Source: Amycolatopsis sp. CA-230715 (GTDB taxonomy: Bacteria; Actinomycetota; Actinomycetes; Mycobacteriales; Pseudonocardiaceae). Taken from it: 64,000 nucleotides of DNA. Shown piece after piece: positions 16,280-23,409 of this stretch. Location of the stretch: the NCBI RefSeq assembly GCF_018736145.1, contig NZ_CP059997.1, forward strand, positions 6,137,501 to 6,201,500, in the 5' to 3' direction. Position 1 is the stretch's first letter, and each line of letters begins with the position of its first letter. A program made the translations under genes and the position numbers. A model generated the notes under the pieces. It had not been told where the DNA came from. It saw only the letters and a list, made by a program, of their open reading frames with translations, and searched no databases.

Positions 16280-16326
16280 TTGCTTGCCCGCTCAAGCGGC
16301 TCCGCCGCTTACCAAAGCACAAGCAA
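16280..16326. promoter_or_regulatory. Nested hairpin between small RiPP-locus genes
   Basis: An inner stem AAGCGGC (16294-16300) pairs with GCCGCTT (16304-16310) across 3 nt, and an outer stem TTGCTTG (16280-16286) pairs with CAAGCAA (16320-16326). It ends just before the ribosome binding site of the next gene (AGGAGTGA, about 16334-16341). It may be a processing or attenuation structure that sets the level of the downstream genes. Confidence 0.5.
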
Positions 16327-16346
16327 TTCCCCAGGAGTGAAGCGTC

Positions 16347-16649
16347 ATGCCGAATCCGAAGACGCCGAGGCGTCGTCCGCCCGCGGCGCGGCGGCGCGTC
16401 GAAGCGCCGAGCGAACCCGCCGTGAGCACCGAACCGGAACAACCCGCCGGGGAGCAGGTGAGCATCGAGGAGGTGGAAGCGGCCGTGGCGCTGGCGGACC
16501 GGCTCGACCGGCCGGTCCGCATCCCGCCCGAGCGCAGGCTGGACACCGGCCTCGCGGACTACGCCATGTGGTTTCGCATGTTCTCGGCAGCGCCGTCCGC
16601 GCCGCCGCCGTCGGGCGGCGACACCAGGGCCGGGCGGATCTGGGCCTGA
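16347..16649 (+). CDS. Small unrecognised protein, 100 residues, in the RiPP locus
   Basis: This 100-residue protein starts at ATG 16347 with a strong Shine-Dalgarno (AGGAGTGA). The N-terminus is very basic and Pro/Arg-rich (TPRRRPPAARRR); a helical middle follows (SIEEVEAAVALADRLDRP), then a short conserved-looking segment RLDTGLADYAMWFRMFSAAP and a flexible Gly/Pro tail. It lies 4 nt before the second PatG-type protease. No family is recognised. It could be a second precursor-like or adaptor peptide: its size would allow a leader, but the C-terminus has no obvious core. Confidence 0.65.
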   Translation: MPNPKTPRRRPPAARRRVEAPSEPAVSTEPEQPAGEQVSIEEVEAAVALADRLDRPVRIPPERRLDTGLADYAMWFRMFSAAPSAPPPSGGDTRAGRIWA

Positions 16650-16653
16650 CGCC

Positions 16654-18342
16654 GTGGCCGAGATCGCCGCCATCCCCGGCGTCGGAGAGCTCTGGGCGCA
16701 GACCCTCGGCGACCCGGCCGTCACCATCGGGCTCGTCGAGGGGCCGCCCGAGCTGTCCCATCCGTGCTTCGACGGCGCCGACCTCACCGTGCTGGAACCG
16801 CACTGGCTGCCGCGCGTGCCGGTGGTGGACGGGCTTCCCGAGCACGCCACCTTCGTCGCGAGTGTCCTTTTCGGACAGCCGGGTGGCCCGGTGCGGGGCA
16901 TGGCGCCGCGGTGCCGGGGGCTGCTCGTCCCCGCGCTGCGGGACGAGCCGACACTCCTGGACCCGGTCAACGCCGTCCGCGCGATCGAAACCCTCGTCGA
17001 AGCCGGGGCGGACATCGTGCACTTCGCCGCGTCCCACCCCACCGGATCCGGTGACGCGGACCCGTTGCTCGCCGGTGCCGTGCGACGGGCGTACGAAGCG
17101 GGCGTGCTCGTGGTGGCCCCGGCGGGCAACGACTACGGCGGGAACTACGTCGCGCCCGCGGTGCTGCCGGAGGCGCTCGCCGTGGGCGCGCTCGACGACG
17201 ACGGCGTGATGTTCCGGTTCAGCAACTGGGGCGAACGCTATAGCGGGCACGGGATCGCCGCGCCTGGCGGCGATCTCACCGCGGCCGCGCCCGGTGGCGG
17301 CACGTCCGTCCACAAAGGAACCAGCGTCGCCGCGCCGATCGTCACCGGTGTCGCCGCGCTGCTGGCGAGCCTTCGCCAGCGGCGCGGGCTGCCACCCGAT
17401 CCGCTCGCCGTCCGCGACGCGCTGCTCGCCAGCGCGCGTTCGTGCGGCGGGGCGGACAGCCACGGCGAGCCCGCTCGCTGCTTGGCGGGCAAGCTCGACG
17501 TGCCCGCCGCCACCCGGCTCGCGCTCGCCGGTGCGCGGCCCGAAGTGGTCCTGTCGGCGCGGCGGCGGAACCCGGTGTACGCGATCGGGACACTCGGCTA
17601 CGACTTCAAGACCGAAGCCCGCCGGGATTCCTTCCAGCAGCTGATGGCACCGGCGAACCCTTACGACGCAAGGAAGATGACCGAGCACCTCGCCGCGCAC
17701 CCGACCGAGGCGAAGGCGCTGACCTGGACGCTGCACCAGGAACTGACCCCGATCTACGCGATCGAGCCGACCGGACCGCACGCGGCCGAAGGGTACGCCG
17801 TGCTGGCCCGCCTGCTGCGGGGGCAGCTCGAAGCCCCGTCCAGCGACGGTTTCGTCGAGCGGGTCGTGCTTCCCGGCGCGCACGACGGGCGGACGGCGCG
17901 GCTGTTTTCCGGGCAGTCCGTGCCGGTGCTCGAACTCGACCGGCTCAGCGGCGTGCACGGCTGGGAGGTCAACCGGCTCGCCGCGGCGGTGCTGCCAGGC
18001 GGGTCCCGCGTGGCGCTGCGCCAGTTCCTCGACCGCGTCCACCACGACCTGCGCAACGCCGGGGCAACCTCGGCGGACCGGGCGCTGAACTTCGCCGCTG
18101 CCAACGCTTTCCAAGCCGCGCGGATCTTCGACGCGGCGCTGGCCGCCGGGCTCGCCTTCGACGGTGTCACCGTCACGCCGAGCCCGTTCGGCCGGCCGGG
18201 CGGCGACTGCTGGGACGTGAAACTGCGGTTCTTCGACCCGGAGAACGACCGCCGCGCGAGGCGGGCGTTCCGGTTCACCGTCGACGTCAGCGACACGCTG
18301 CCCGTCGCACTCGGCGAGGTCCGCGAATGGGCCGAGCCGTGA
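16654..18342 (+). CDS. Second subtilisin-PatG protein with Asp-to-Glu change at the active site
   Basis: This 562-residue protein is a paralogue of the protein at 14090: same order, similar throughout, but without the cysteine-cluster linker. The S8 domain keeps H64 (HATFVAS), oxyanion N159 and S224 (GTSVAAPIV), while the catalytic Asp position is E29 (GLVEGPPE, codon 16738-16740). Glu there usually weakens or abolishes subtilisin activity, so it may be a pseudoprotease, a recognition subunit or a slow cyclase. The PatG-type domain runs from about residue 307 to the end (YAIGTLGYDFKTEARRDSF, NPYDARKM, TPIYAIEPTGP, FAAANAFQAARIF). In cyanobactin pathways two proteases share the work; a similar division is plausible. 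Confidence 0.85.
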   Translation: MAEIAAIPGVGELWAQTLGDPAVTIGLVEGPPELSHPCFDGADLTVLEPHWLPRVPVVDGLPEHATFVASVLFGQPGGPVRGMAPRCRGLLVPALRDEPTLLDPVNAVRAIETLVEAGADIVHFAASHPTGSGDADPLLAGAVRRAYEAGVLVVAPAGNDYGGNYVAPAVLPEALAVGALDDDGVMFRFSNWGERYSGHGIAAPGGDLTAAAPGGGTSVHKGTSVAAPIVTGVAALLASLRQRRGLPPDPLAVRDALLASARSCGGADSHGEPARCLAGKLDVPAATRLALAGARPEVVLSARRRNPVYAIGTLGYDFKTEARRDSFQQLMAPANPYDARKMTEHLAAHPTEAKALTWTLHQELTPIYAIEPTGPHAAEGYAVLARLLRGQLEAPSSDGFVERVVLPGAHDGRTARLFSGQSVPVLELDRLSGVHGWEVNRLAAAVLPGGSRVALRQFLDRVHHDLRNAGATSADRALNFAAANAFQAARIFDAALAAGLAFDGVTVTPSPFGRPGGDCWDVKLRFFDPENDRRARRAFRFTVDVSDTLPVALGEVREWAEP

Positions 18343-18364
18343 CCACCACCTCCGAGAGGAAGCC

Positions 18365-19204
18365 ATGTCAGAAACCCCTTCCCACCCCGGCGTCGTCGAG
18401 GTCCCGTGGAACCTCACCGTGCCGGAGGCGGACATCCACCTCGTCGGCTACGGCATGCGGATGCCCAACGACCTGACGCTGGAAGCACTCGCGGTGCTCA
18501 AGCGCTGCAAGCGGATCTTCGGCATCCCGCCGCTGCACGCGCCCGAGTTCGGCATCCCGGAGATGGAAAACCTGTACCTGCACTACGGTCCGGAGAAGAA
18601 CCGGCGCCAGACCTACCGGGAATGGCTGGACCTGGTGCTCGACGCCGCCGCCACCGACGCGCCGGTCGCGCTCGCCACCGGGGGCAGTTCCATGGTCGGC
18701 GCGCTCGTGCCGCACCGCATCCTCGAGGAGGCCCCGCGCCGCGGGCTCACCGTGCACGTCACCAACGCGGTGTCCTGTTTCGACGGTATCTGGGCGGATC
18801 TCAACATCGAGCCGTTCTTCGGGTTTTCCGTGTGGGAGGCCACCGCGTTCGTCAAGCTCGGCATCGCGCCGGACACCAGCGCCGCGCTGATGCTCCCGCA
18901 GGCGCCGATCTTCGACGTCAGCACCGGCCCGGACGTCGGCACCAACACCATGACGACCAGTTCGGCGGTGTCCGCCCTTCGCGACCACCTGCTCCGGTAC
19001 TACCCCGGCGGGCACCAGGTCCGCTTCGTCCACACCGGATCCGGCACGGGGGCGCGGGCCATGACGGCGGCCATCGAGACGCTGCCGCTGGCCGAACTCG
19101 ACCACCCCGGCCGCAACCTGCTGAGCACCCTGGTCGTTCCGCGGCTCGAACCGAGCGCTCAACTGGACTTCGCGCGCCGAGAGGAAGCGGCGGCGAAGAG
19201 TTAG
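18365..19204 (+). CDS. Tetrapyrrole-methylase-fold SAM methyltransferase (borosin-like)
   Basis: This 279-residue protein has the tetrapyrrole (corrin/porphyrin) methylase fold. It opens with DIHLVGYGMRMPNDLTLEAL, the first strand and glycine turn, and has the SAM-binding loop ALATGGSSMVGALVPHRIL and the segment VHVTNAVSCFDGIWADL. The same fold is used by OphMA-type and split borosin enzymes, which N-methylate peptide backbones. No tetrapyrrole genes are nearby, while proteases and a short precursor candidate lie directly upstream on the same strand, so a peptide substrate is favoured. ATG 18365 follows GAGAGGAAG and lies 22 bp after the second protease gene. It probably closes the RiPP operon; a terminator follows. 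Confidence 0.82.
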   Translation: MSETPSHPGVVEVPWNLTVPEADIHLVGYGMRMPNDLTLEALAVLKRCKRIFGIPPLHAPEFGIPEMENLYLHYGPEKNRRQTYREWLDLVLDAAATDAPVALATGGSSMVGALVPHRILEEAPRRGLTVHVTNAVSCFDGIWADLNIEPFFGFSVWEATAFVKLGIAPDTSAALMLPQAPIFDVSTGPDVGTNTMTTSSAVSALRDHLLRYYPGGHQVRFVHTGSGTGARAMTAAIETLPLAELDHPGRNLLSTLVVPRLEPSAQLDFARREEAAAKS

Positions 19205-19209
19205 GGGCC

Positions 19210-19240
19210 GGTGCCGGGGCGGCGGACCCGCCCCGGCACC
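19210..19240. terminator. Bidirectional terminator hairpin
   Basis: A perfect 12-bp stem (GGTGCCGGGGCG at 19210-19221 with its complement at 19229-19240) with a 7-nt loop sits in the 42-bp gap between the convergent methyltransferase and glycosyltransferase genes. It can serve both operons. Confidence 0.75.
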
Positions 19241-19246
19241 GAACTG

Positions 19247-20488
19247 TCAGCCCGGATGGCGGGTCCTGAGGTAGTCCTCGATGGCCTCGGCCGCCGCGGG
19301 CGCCCCGCCGTCTTCGCCGAGGGAAGCGCCGATCGCTTGCGCGGCTTCGCGCGGAGAAGAACCGGACAGGGCGTTTTCGACGGCGGCTCGCAGCTCCGCG
19401 ACCGGGACCGGCCGCTTCGACAGGTTGTGCCGCAGCACGGTCGCGGCGCCACGGCCCGCCACGGCCTCGCCGATCACGAGCTGTTCGACCTGCTGGGGCA
19501 CCACGACCAGCGGCACCCCGCAGGCGAGTCCTTCCAGCGCGCTGTTCATCCCGCCGTGCGTGACGAACGCGGCGGCGCGGCGCAACACTTCCAGCTGGGG
19601 CACCGAAGCGCGGATCAGCGTGTTCGCCGGGGGCTTTCCCAGCCGTGCCGGGTCGGTGTGCGAGCCGGCCACGAGCAGTATCCGCGCGGGCAGCCCGCCC
19701 AAGGCCTCGAAGCAGGCGCGGAAGAACGCGTCGCTTCCGGCGTGCAAGGTGCCCAGCGACACCAGGACGACCGGTTCGGGACCGTCGGTGAAGGCGGCGA
19801 GTTCGTCGTCGAGCGGGGCGTCTTCGCGCGGCGGGCGGATCGTGGGCCCGACGAAGTGGCAGCCGTCGTCTATGCGCGGATCGGGCGACTGCATCCAGCG
19901 CGGCACCGGGAAGACGGTCACGTCGCCGCGCATCGGCAGGCCCGGCGCGGGCGGGTAGGCGTCCTTCCCGAATTGGCGCACCACGCGGCGCTTCGCCGAG
20001 CGCGCCGCGGGCACGCCGGGGATGGCCTCGCCGAGGAAGTGGAGCCATTCCCGCGCGTTCAGGCGTGCCATGGCCTTGCCGCCGATCAGCATGGTCGTCA
20101 TCAGCGAGATCATCGGCAGGCCGAGGCGTGCCGCGGCCATCCGGCCCCAGATCGCGTTGGAGTCGAACGCGATCGCGTCGGGACGCCGGGTGTCCAAATC
20201 GGACAGCAGCAGGGGCAGCAGCGCTTCGGTCGCCGTCAGCACCCTGGCCACCACCCTGACGGGGCCACCGTTACGGGTGGCCTCGGCGATGTCGGCGGGG
20301 CCGAGCGTGCCCGCGGGGTAGGTGCGGAATTCGCAGCCCGCCTCCTCGACCCGCGCGCGGAAGTCGTCGCTGGTGTAGTAGGTGACCTCGAAGCCGCGGC
20401 GCGCCAGTTCGCGCACGATCGGCAGGCTCGGGTTGAAATGGCCCGCGGCGGGCATACCCGCCACGACGATCCGCTTCGCGTCAGTCAT
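19247..20488 (-). CDS. Macrolide-type UDP-glycosyltransferase (GT1/MGT family)
   Basis: This 413-residue GT-B fold glycosyltransferase is of the MGT/OleD type. The N-terminus (RIVVAGMPAAGHFNPSLPIV) has the HxNP acceptor-side motif with the catalytic-type His, and the C-terminal donor site reads FVTHGGMNSALEGLACGVPLVVVPQQVEQ. Members add glucose to macrolides and other aglycones, often as self-resistance, but some decorate natural products. ATG 20488 is chosen for the AGGAG 8 nt upstream; it overlaps the stop of the TetR gene by 8 bp. Because it is coupled to a TetR repressor, a drug-inducible detoxification role is likelier than a role in the adjacent RiPP operon, although that cannot be excluded. 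Confidence 0.85.
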   Translation of the reverse strand: MTDAKRIVVAGMPAAGHFNPSLPIVRELARRGFEVTYYTSDDFRARVEEAGCEFRTYPAGTLGPADIAEATRNGGPVRVVARVLTATEALLPLLLSDLDTRRPDAIAFDSNAIWGRMAAARLGLPMISLMTTMLIGGKAMARLNAREWLHFLGEAIPGVPAARSAKRRVVRQFGKDAYPPAPGLPMRGDVTVFPVPRWMQSPDPRIDDGCHFVGPTIRPPREDAPLDDELAAFTDGPEPVVLVSLGTLHAGSDAFFRACFEALGGLPARILLVAGSHTDPARLGKPPANTLIRASVPQLEVLRRAAAFVTHGGMNSALEGLACGVPLVVVPQQVEQLVIGEAVAGRGAATVLRHNLSKRPVPVAELRAAVENALSGSSPREAAQAIGASLGEDGGAPAAAEAIEDYLRTRHPG

Positions 20489-21089
20489 CGTGCTGTGCTC
20501 CTTGCCGGTAACCGGCTTGCCTGAGGACGTCGATGAAGTACGCCCTGATCGCGTCCTCACCGCTGGTGTCGGGGTGGACGCTCACGTAGAGCAGCGCCGC
20601 GCCGCTGAGAATCTGTTGCAGGACAACGGGATCTACCTGCGACGGGAACTGCCCGGCGCGCCGCGCCCGGTCGAGGGTGGCGCGCACCGCCTCCGCTCCG
20701 CCGCGGCCGCGGGTCTCCGCGTAGGTCCGGAGCAGCTCGGGGTAGTCGTCGACCGTGGCGTACAGCCGCCGCATCAGCTTGCGGTCGCGGGGGCCGCCGA
20801 GCTGCACGGCCCAGCTCGCGACCATGGCCTCGACGTCCGGCCACTCGGGCGCGGCCTCGTCCGCGTCGCGGTATTCCCACTCGATCGCCCGCACCAGCAA
20901 GGCGGTCAGGTCGGGGAACCGGCGGTACACCGTGGCGCGGGTGACCCCGGCGAGCCGCGCCACCTGTTCGACGCTGACCTGGGCGACGCCGCGTTCGAGC
21001 AGCAGATCGATCGCGGCGGTGAGGATCGCCTCGTCCGCTCGCGCGTTGCGCGGCCTGCCAGGGGGTCGCGCGGTGCCTTCCGATCCCAT
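20481..21089 (-). CDS. TetR family transcriptional regulator
   Basis: This 202-residue TetR repressor has the N-terminal HTH: EAILTAAIDLLLERG, then SVEQVARLAGVTRATVYRRF as recognition helix region, followed by a mostly helical ligand-binding domain. It is the first gene of a two-gene operon with the glycosyltransferase. The start codon lies inside a long palindrome (21084-21134), so the protein most likely represses its own operon by binding there, and perhaps the divergent gene at 21237. The inducer is unknown. Confidence 0.93.
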   Translation of the reverse strand: MGSEGTARPPGRPRNARADEAILTAAIDLLLERGVAQVSVEQVARLAGVTRATVYRRFPDLTALLVRAIEWEYRDADEAAPEWPDVEAMVASWAVQLGGPRDRKLMRRLYATVDDYPELLRTYAETRGRGGAEAVRATLDRARRAGQFPSQVDPVVLQQILSGAALLYVSVHPDTSGEDAIRAYFIDVLRQAGYRQGAQHDD

Positions 21090-21134
21090 GGTAGTTACAA
21101 TACAGACCTGTATCGTATTGCAACTACCATGGGA
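21084..21134. promoter_or_regulatory. TetR operator-like double palindrome
   Basis: Two 20-bp arms (21084-21103 and 21115-21134) match with a single mismatch around an 11-nt spacer. A second, shorter palindrome is nested off-centre: ATACAG-AC-CTGTAT at 21100-21113. The TetR start codon (21087-21089) is inside the left arm, so a bound repressor would cover the promoter or transcription start, and the mRNA may be nearly leaderless. Confidence 0.75.
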
Positions 21135-21236
21135 CGCGGATCACTGGTCCTGCTGTCCGGGTGACCGTCGAACGGGTGCTGCGCTTCCGTCGCGATGTCC
21201 CGTACTTTCCTTGGGGGACAAGGAAAGGGGACCGTC

Positions 21237-21680
21237 ATGGAGAAGTCGCGAAGGACCGCGTCCGCCGCCGCGGCGGCACTGGTGATCGGGCTGGGCGGCG
21301 GTGTCGCCTCCGCCTCGGCCACCGCTCAACCAGCCACCGAACCCGCCGCCGCGGTCGGCACGCCGTCCAAGCGGACGGAGCTGTACTTCGGCACCGAGAA
21401 GCCGACGGGCGGCGTGGTCACCCCCGAGGACTTCGAGAACTTCGTGGACAAGGAGATCACGCCCGCCTTCCCGGACGGCCTGACCAAGTTCACCGCCACC
21501 GGGCAGTGGAAACGCGGGGCGGAGATCGTGAAGGAGACGACGTACGTGGTCGTGCTGTTCTACCCGCTGGGCAACCGGAAGGCCGACGGCGAGATCGAGG
21601 AGATCCGCGCCGACTACAAGAAGTTCTTCGACCAGGACTCGGTGGCCAGAGCCGACGACACGCAACGCGTCTCTTTCTAG
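21237..21680 (+). CDS. Secreted DUF3574-type protein
   Basis: This 147-residue protein has a signal peptide (TASAAAAALVIGLGGGVASASA) and a small domain resembling DUF3574: KRTELYFGTEKPTGGVVTPEDFENFVDKEITPAFPDGLT, then GQW and a final helix (EEIRADYKKFFDQDSVAR). The function of the family is unknown. ATG 21237 follows AGGAAAGGGG. It is divergent from the TetR gene and convergent with the membrane protein at 21803. Palindromic repeats of the CCCCGAAGG type lie directly after its stop. Confidence 0.75.
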   Translation: MEKSRRTASAAAAALVIGLGGGVASASATAQPATEPAAAVGTPSKRTELYFGTEKPTGGVVTPEDFENFVDKEITPAFPDGLTKFTATGQWKRGAEIVKETTYVVVLFYPLGNRKADGEIEEIRADYKKFFDQDSVARADDTQRVSF

Positions 21681-21695
21681 CGGGGCCCGTTGAAC

Positions 21696-21748
21696 GCCCC
21701 GAAGGTGGCCTTCGGGGCGGTAGATGCCCTGAAAGCCACTTTCGGGGC
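21696..21748. repeat. Two more CCCCGAAGG-type extragenic palindromes
   Basis: Copies at 21696-21718 and 21726-21748 have the same arms and 3-nt centre as the copies at 3961-4161; the second has one mismatch in the left arm. They again sit between convergent genes (21680 and 21803), supporting a terminator-like role or selection for that position. Confidence 0.85.
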
Positions 21749-21802
21749 GTGCGCGCGGGGACCCGGGCGGCGACACCGCGGCTGGAAGTCCATAGTGGAC
21801 TG

Positions 21803-22348
21803 TCAGGGGCGGTCGGCGAGCGTGGTGTCCGCGCCGCCGGTCCTGCTGATCAGGGTCACGTGCGACGGGCCGATCTTCTCGAGCGTCCGCGCGAGCAGGT
21901 CCTCGTGGACGCGGGAGCGGCGCGCTTCGAGCCGGACCACCGGGCGGTTCGGGGTGGTCTGGTCCAGCTGCCCCGCCCGGATCCCCGCCGGGACGGCCTG
22001 GCGCGAACGCAGCCGCACGCCGATGACCATGGTGTCCGGCGAGCCGGGCGACCGGTCGTGGTCGAGCACGATCTTCTCGACGGCGTCCCACGGAACCGTC
22101 CAGCGGCCGATGCCGAGGTTGCCGGGGTGCAGGTACAGCACGGTGTTTTCCCGCTGGTAGCGCCGGATGGCCGCGGCGGGACCGCCGATGAGCAGCGCGG
22201 TCCCGAGCGCGGTGATCCACTTCTGGTCGAGCAGGACGCCGAGCGCGCCGAGCAGGAACACCGCGCCGAGCACGAGCGCGATGCCGAGCCAGAACAGGCC
22301 GAACCGGGCGGAGGAGAACGGGCGGGCGATGCGGTACTGCTTGGTCAT
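21803..22348 (-). CDS. Two-helix membrane protein of the sigma regulon, PH-like soluble part
   Basis: This 181-residue protein has two adjacent membrane helices near the N-terminus (LFWLGIALVLGAVFLLGALGV and WITALGTALLIGGPAAAI) and a cytosolic domain with beta strands (TVLYLHPGNLGIGRWTVPWDAVEKIVL) that resembles bacterial PH-type domains (PH-like: fold guess only). The ATG at 22348 is preferred over GTG 22357 because AGGTGG lies 5 nt upstream. An ECF-type promoter (CCCAAC-N18-GTC) lies 41 bp upstream, shared with three other units in this region. Function is unknown; a membrane partner of the sigma-controlled system is likely. Confidence 0.7.
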   Translation of the reverse strand: MTKQYRIARPFSSARFGLFWLGIALVLGAVFLLGALGVLLDQKWITALGTALLIGGPAAAIRRYQRENTVLYLHPGNLGIGRWTVPWDAVEKIVLDHDRSPGSPDTMVIGVRLRSRQAVPAGIRAGQLDQTTPNRPVVRLEARRSRVHEDLLARTLEKIGPSHVTLISRTGGADTTLADRP

Positions 22349-22388
22349 GGGGGCCACCTGAGAACGTCGTTTCGCTGTCCCCGGTGAA

Positions 22389-22415
22389 GACCCCGTCCCG
22401 CCGGGAATGGTTGGG
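22389..22415 (-). promoter_or_regulatory. ECF sigma promoter element, copy 1
   Basis: Read on the minus strand: CCCAAC (22415-22410), 18 nt, GTC (22391-22389). AAC in the -35 region and GTC in the -10 region are classical marks of ECF sigma promoters. It drives the membrane protein gene starting at 22348. Spacing is identical in the other three copies. Confidence 0.75.
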
Positions 22416-22420
22416 GTGCT

Positions 22421-22651
22421 TCAGAACGGCCGCGCGCGGATCTCGGCGATCAGGGACCGGGGCAGGGCTAGTGCGGGATCCGTGCCGGGCTGCTCGGCGG
22501 CGAGGCGCACCCGGCAGGCGGCGGCGTGCAGCGCTTCCTGCGCCGCGGCCGTGTTTCCCAGCAGCAGCAACGCGATCCCGAACAGCCGCTGCCGGTACGC
22601 GGGATCGGACAGGGAGAACTCGTCGCCGGGCTCCGGTGTGCGGGCGCTCAT
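22421..22651 (-). CDS. Small protein cotranscribed with the ECF sigma factor
   Basis: This 76-residue protein starts at ATG 22651, overlapping the stop of the sigma gene (ATGA). It is largely helical (AYRQRLFGIALLLLGNTAAAQEALHAAACRV) with one marginal hydrophobic stretch, and the helix with AAQEALHAA resembles the start of a sigma-70 region 2. It may be a remnant or small relative of an ECF sigma domain, or a small anti-sigma-like partner. No family is assigned with confidence. Confidence 0.6.
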   Translation of the reverse strand: MSARTPEPGDEFSLSDPAYRQRLFGIALLLLGNTAAAQEALHAAACRVRLAAEQPGTDPALALPRSLIAEIRARPF

Positions 22652-23322
22652 GGCGCGGTCTTCAAGAACGCCTCGATCCGTTTGACCGCGGTGTGCACGT
22701 TCTTCTTCGCGGCCCCTTCGGTGATCCCCATGATCTTGGCGGTCTCCTTGTAGGTGTACCCGCCGAAACCGTGCAGCACCACGGTTTCGCGTTCGCGCGG
22801 CTGCAGCGCGTCGAGCAGCCGGAGCAGGTACTGCCGCAGCAGGACCAGTTCGTCGACGGCCAGCCCGGCCCGTTCGCGGAGCACGGCGATCTTGTCGTCC
22901 CCGTCGCCTTCCACGCGTTCGCGGGTGACGATCATCCGCCGCATCGCGTCGTTGGTGGCGTTCTTGACCGAGGTCCACACGTAGGCCCGCAGCGACTCCG
23001 GTTCGGTGATCTCGGGCTTGCGCGCGAACACCCGCATGAACGCCGTCTGCACCACGTCCTCCGCCTCGGCCCGGTTGTCGCTGAGGTGCTCGCGGGCGTA
23101 GCTGGTGAACGCTTCCCGCGACCCGTCGAAGAGTTCGACCAGCATCCCGGTGAACCGCGCTCCGCCGTCCGGTGCGGTGGTGGACCCGGAGACCCTGGTG
23201 ATCCCGCCACGCGGCGCCGGGACGGCGAACCGGCCCGGCGCCGCCGCGAAGTCCCGCAGCAGCGCGCCGATGAGCGCGCTGAGCGCGTCGTCGTGCCCGG
23301 CCGCCTGGTCGTCGAAGGTCAT
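22648..23322 (-). CDS. ECF-type RNA polymerase sigma factor
   Basis: This 224-residue sigma-70 family protein has region 2 (FTSYAREHLSDNRAEAEDVVQTAFMRVF, then SLRAYVWTSVKNATNDAMRR) and region 4 (LLDALQPRERETVVLHGFGGYTYKETAKIMGITEGAAKKNVHTAVKRIEAFL). Regions 1 and 3 are absent, as in ECF sigma factors. ATG 23322 is preferred to ATG 23373 because GAGGAAAGG lies 6 nt upstream of it and because a promoter element at 23383-23409 leaves no room for a leader before 23373. That element is of the ECF type, so the gene probably activates itself. No anti-sigma gene of the usual kind is adjacent; the PrsW-type protease at 29087 could release the factor from an unseen one. Confidence 0.9.
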   Translation of the reverse strand: MTFDDQAAGHDDALSALIGALLRDFAAAPGRFAVPAPRGGITRVSGSTTAPDGGARFTGMLVELFDGSREAFTSYAREHLSDNRAEAEDVVQTAFMRVFARKPEITEPESLRAYVWTSVKNATNDAMRRMIVTRERVEGDGDDKIAVLRERAGLAVDELVLLRQYLLRLLDALQPRERETVVLHGFGGYTYKETAKIMGITEGAAKKNVHTAVKRIEAFLKTAP

Positions 23323-23382
23323 GCCGGGCCTTTCCTCGCCGAGCTGGTTCTGGGGCAGCACTGTGGTGTTCATATCGAGTGG

Positions 23383-23409
23383 GACCCCGGCTCGGCGAAA
23401 AAAGTTGGG
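23383..23409 (-). promoter_or_regulatory. ECF sigma promoter element, copy 2 (autoregulation)
   Basis: On the minus strand CCCAAC (23409-23404), 18 nt, GTC (23385-23383), followed by the sigma gene. The -35 side runs into a T-stretch. It directly abuts the stop of the upstream AAA ATPase gene (23410). It implies that the sigma factor transcribes its own gene. Confidence 0.78.

Noticed and set aside
6827..19204. The idea that the Tsr-like gene and the RiPP-like locus form one thiopeptide cluster.
   Set aside because: No YcaO, lantibiotic-type dehydratase or pyridine synthase is present, the precursor lacks Cys and has few Ser, and a conservon lies between.
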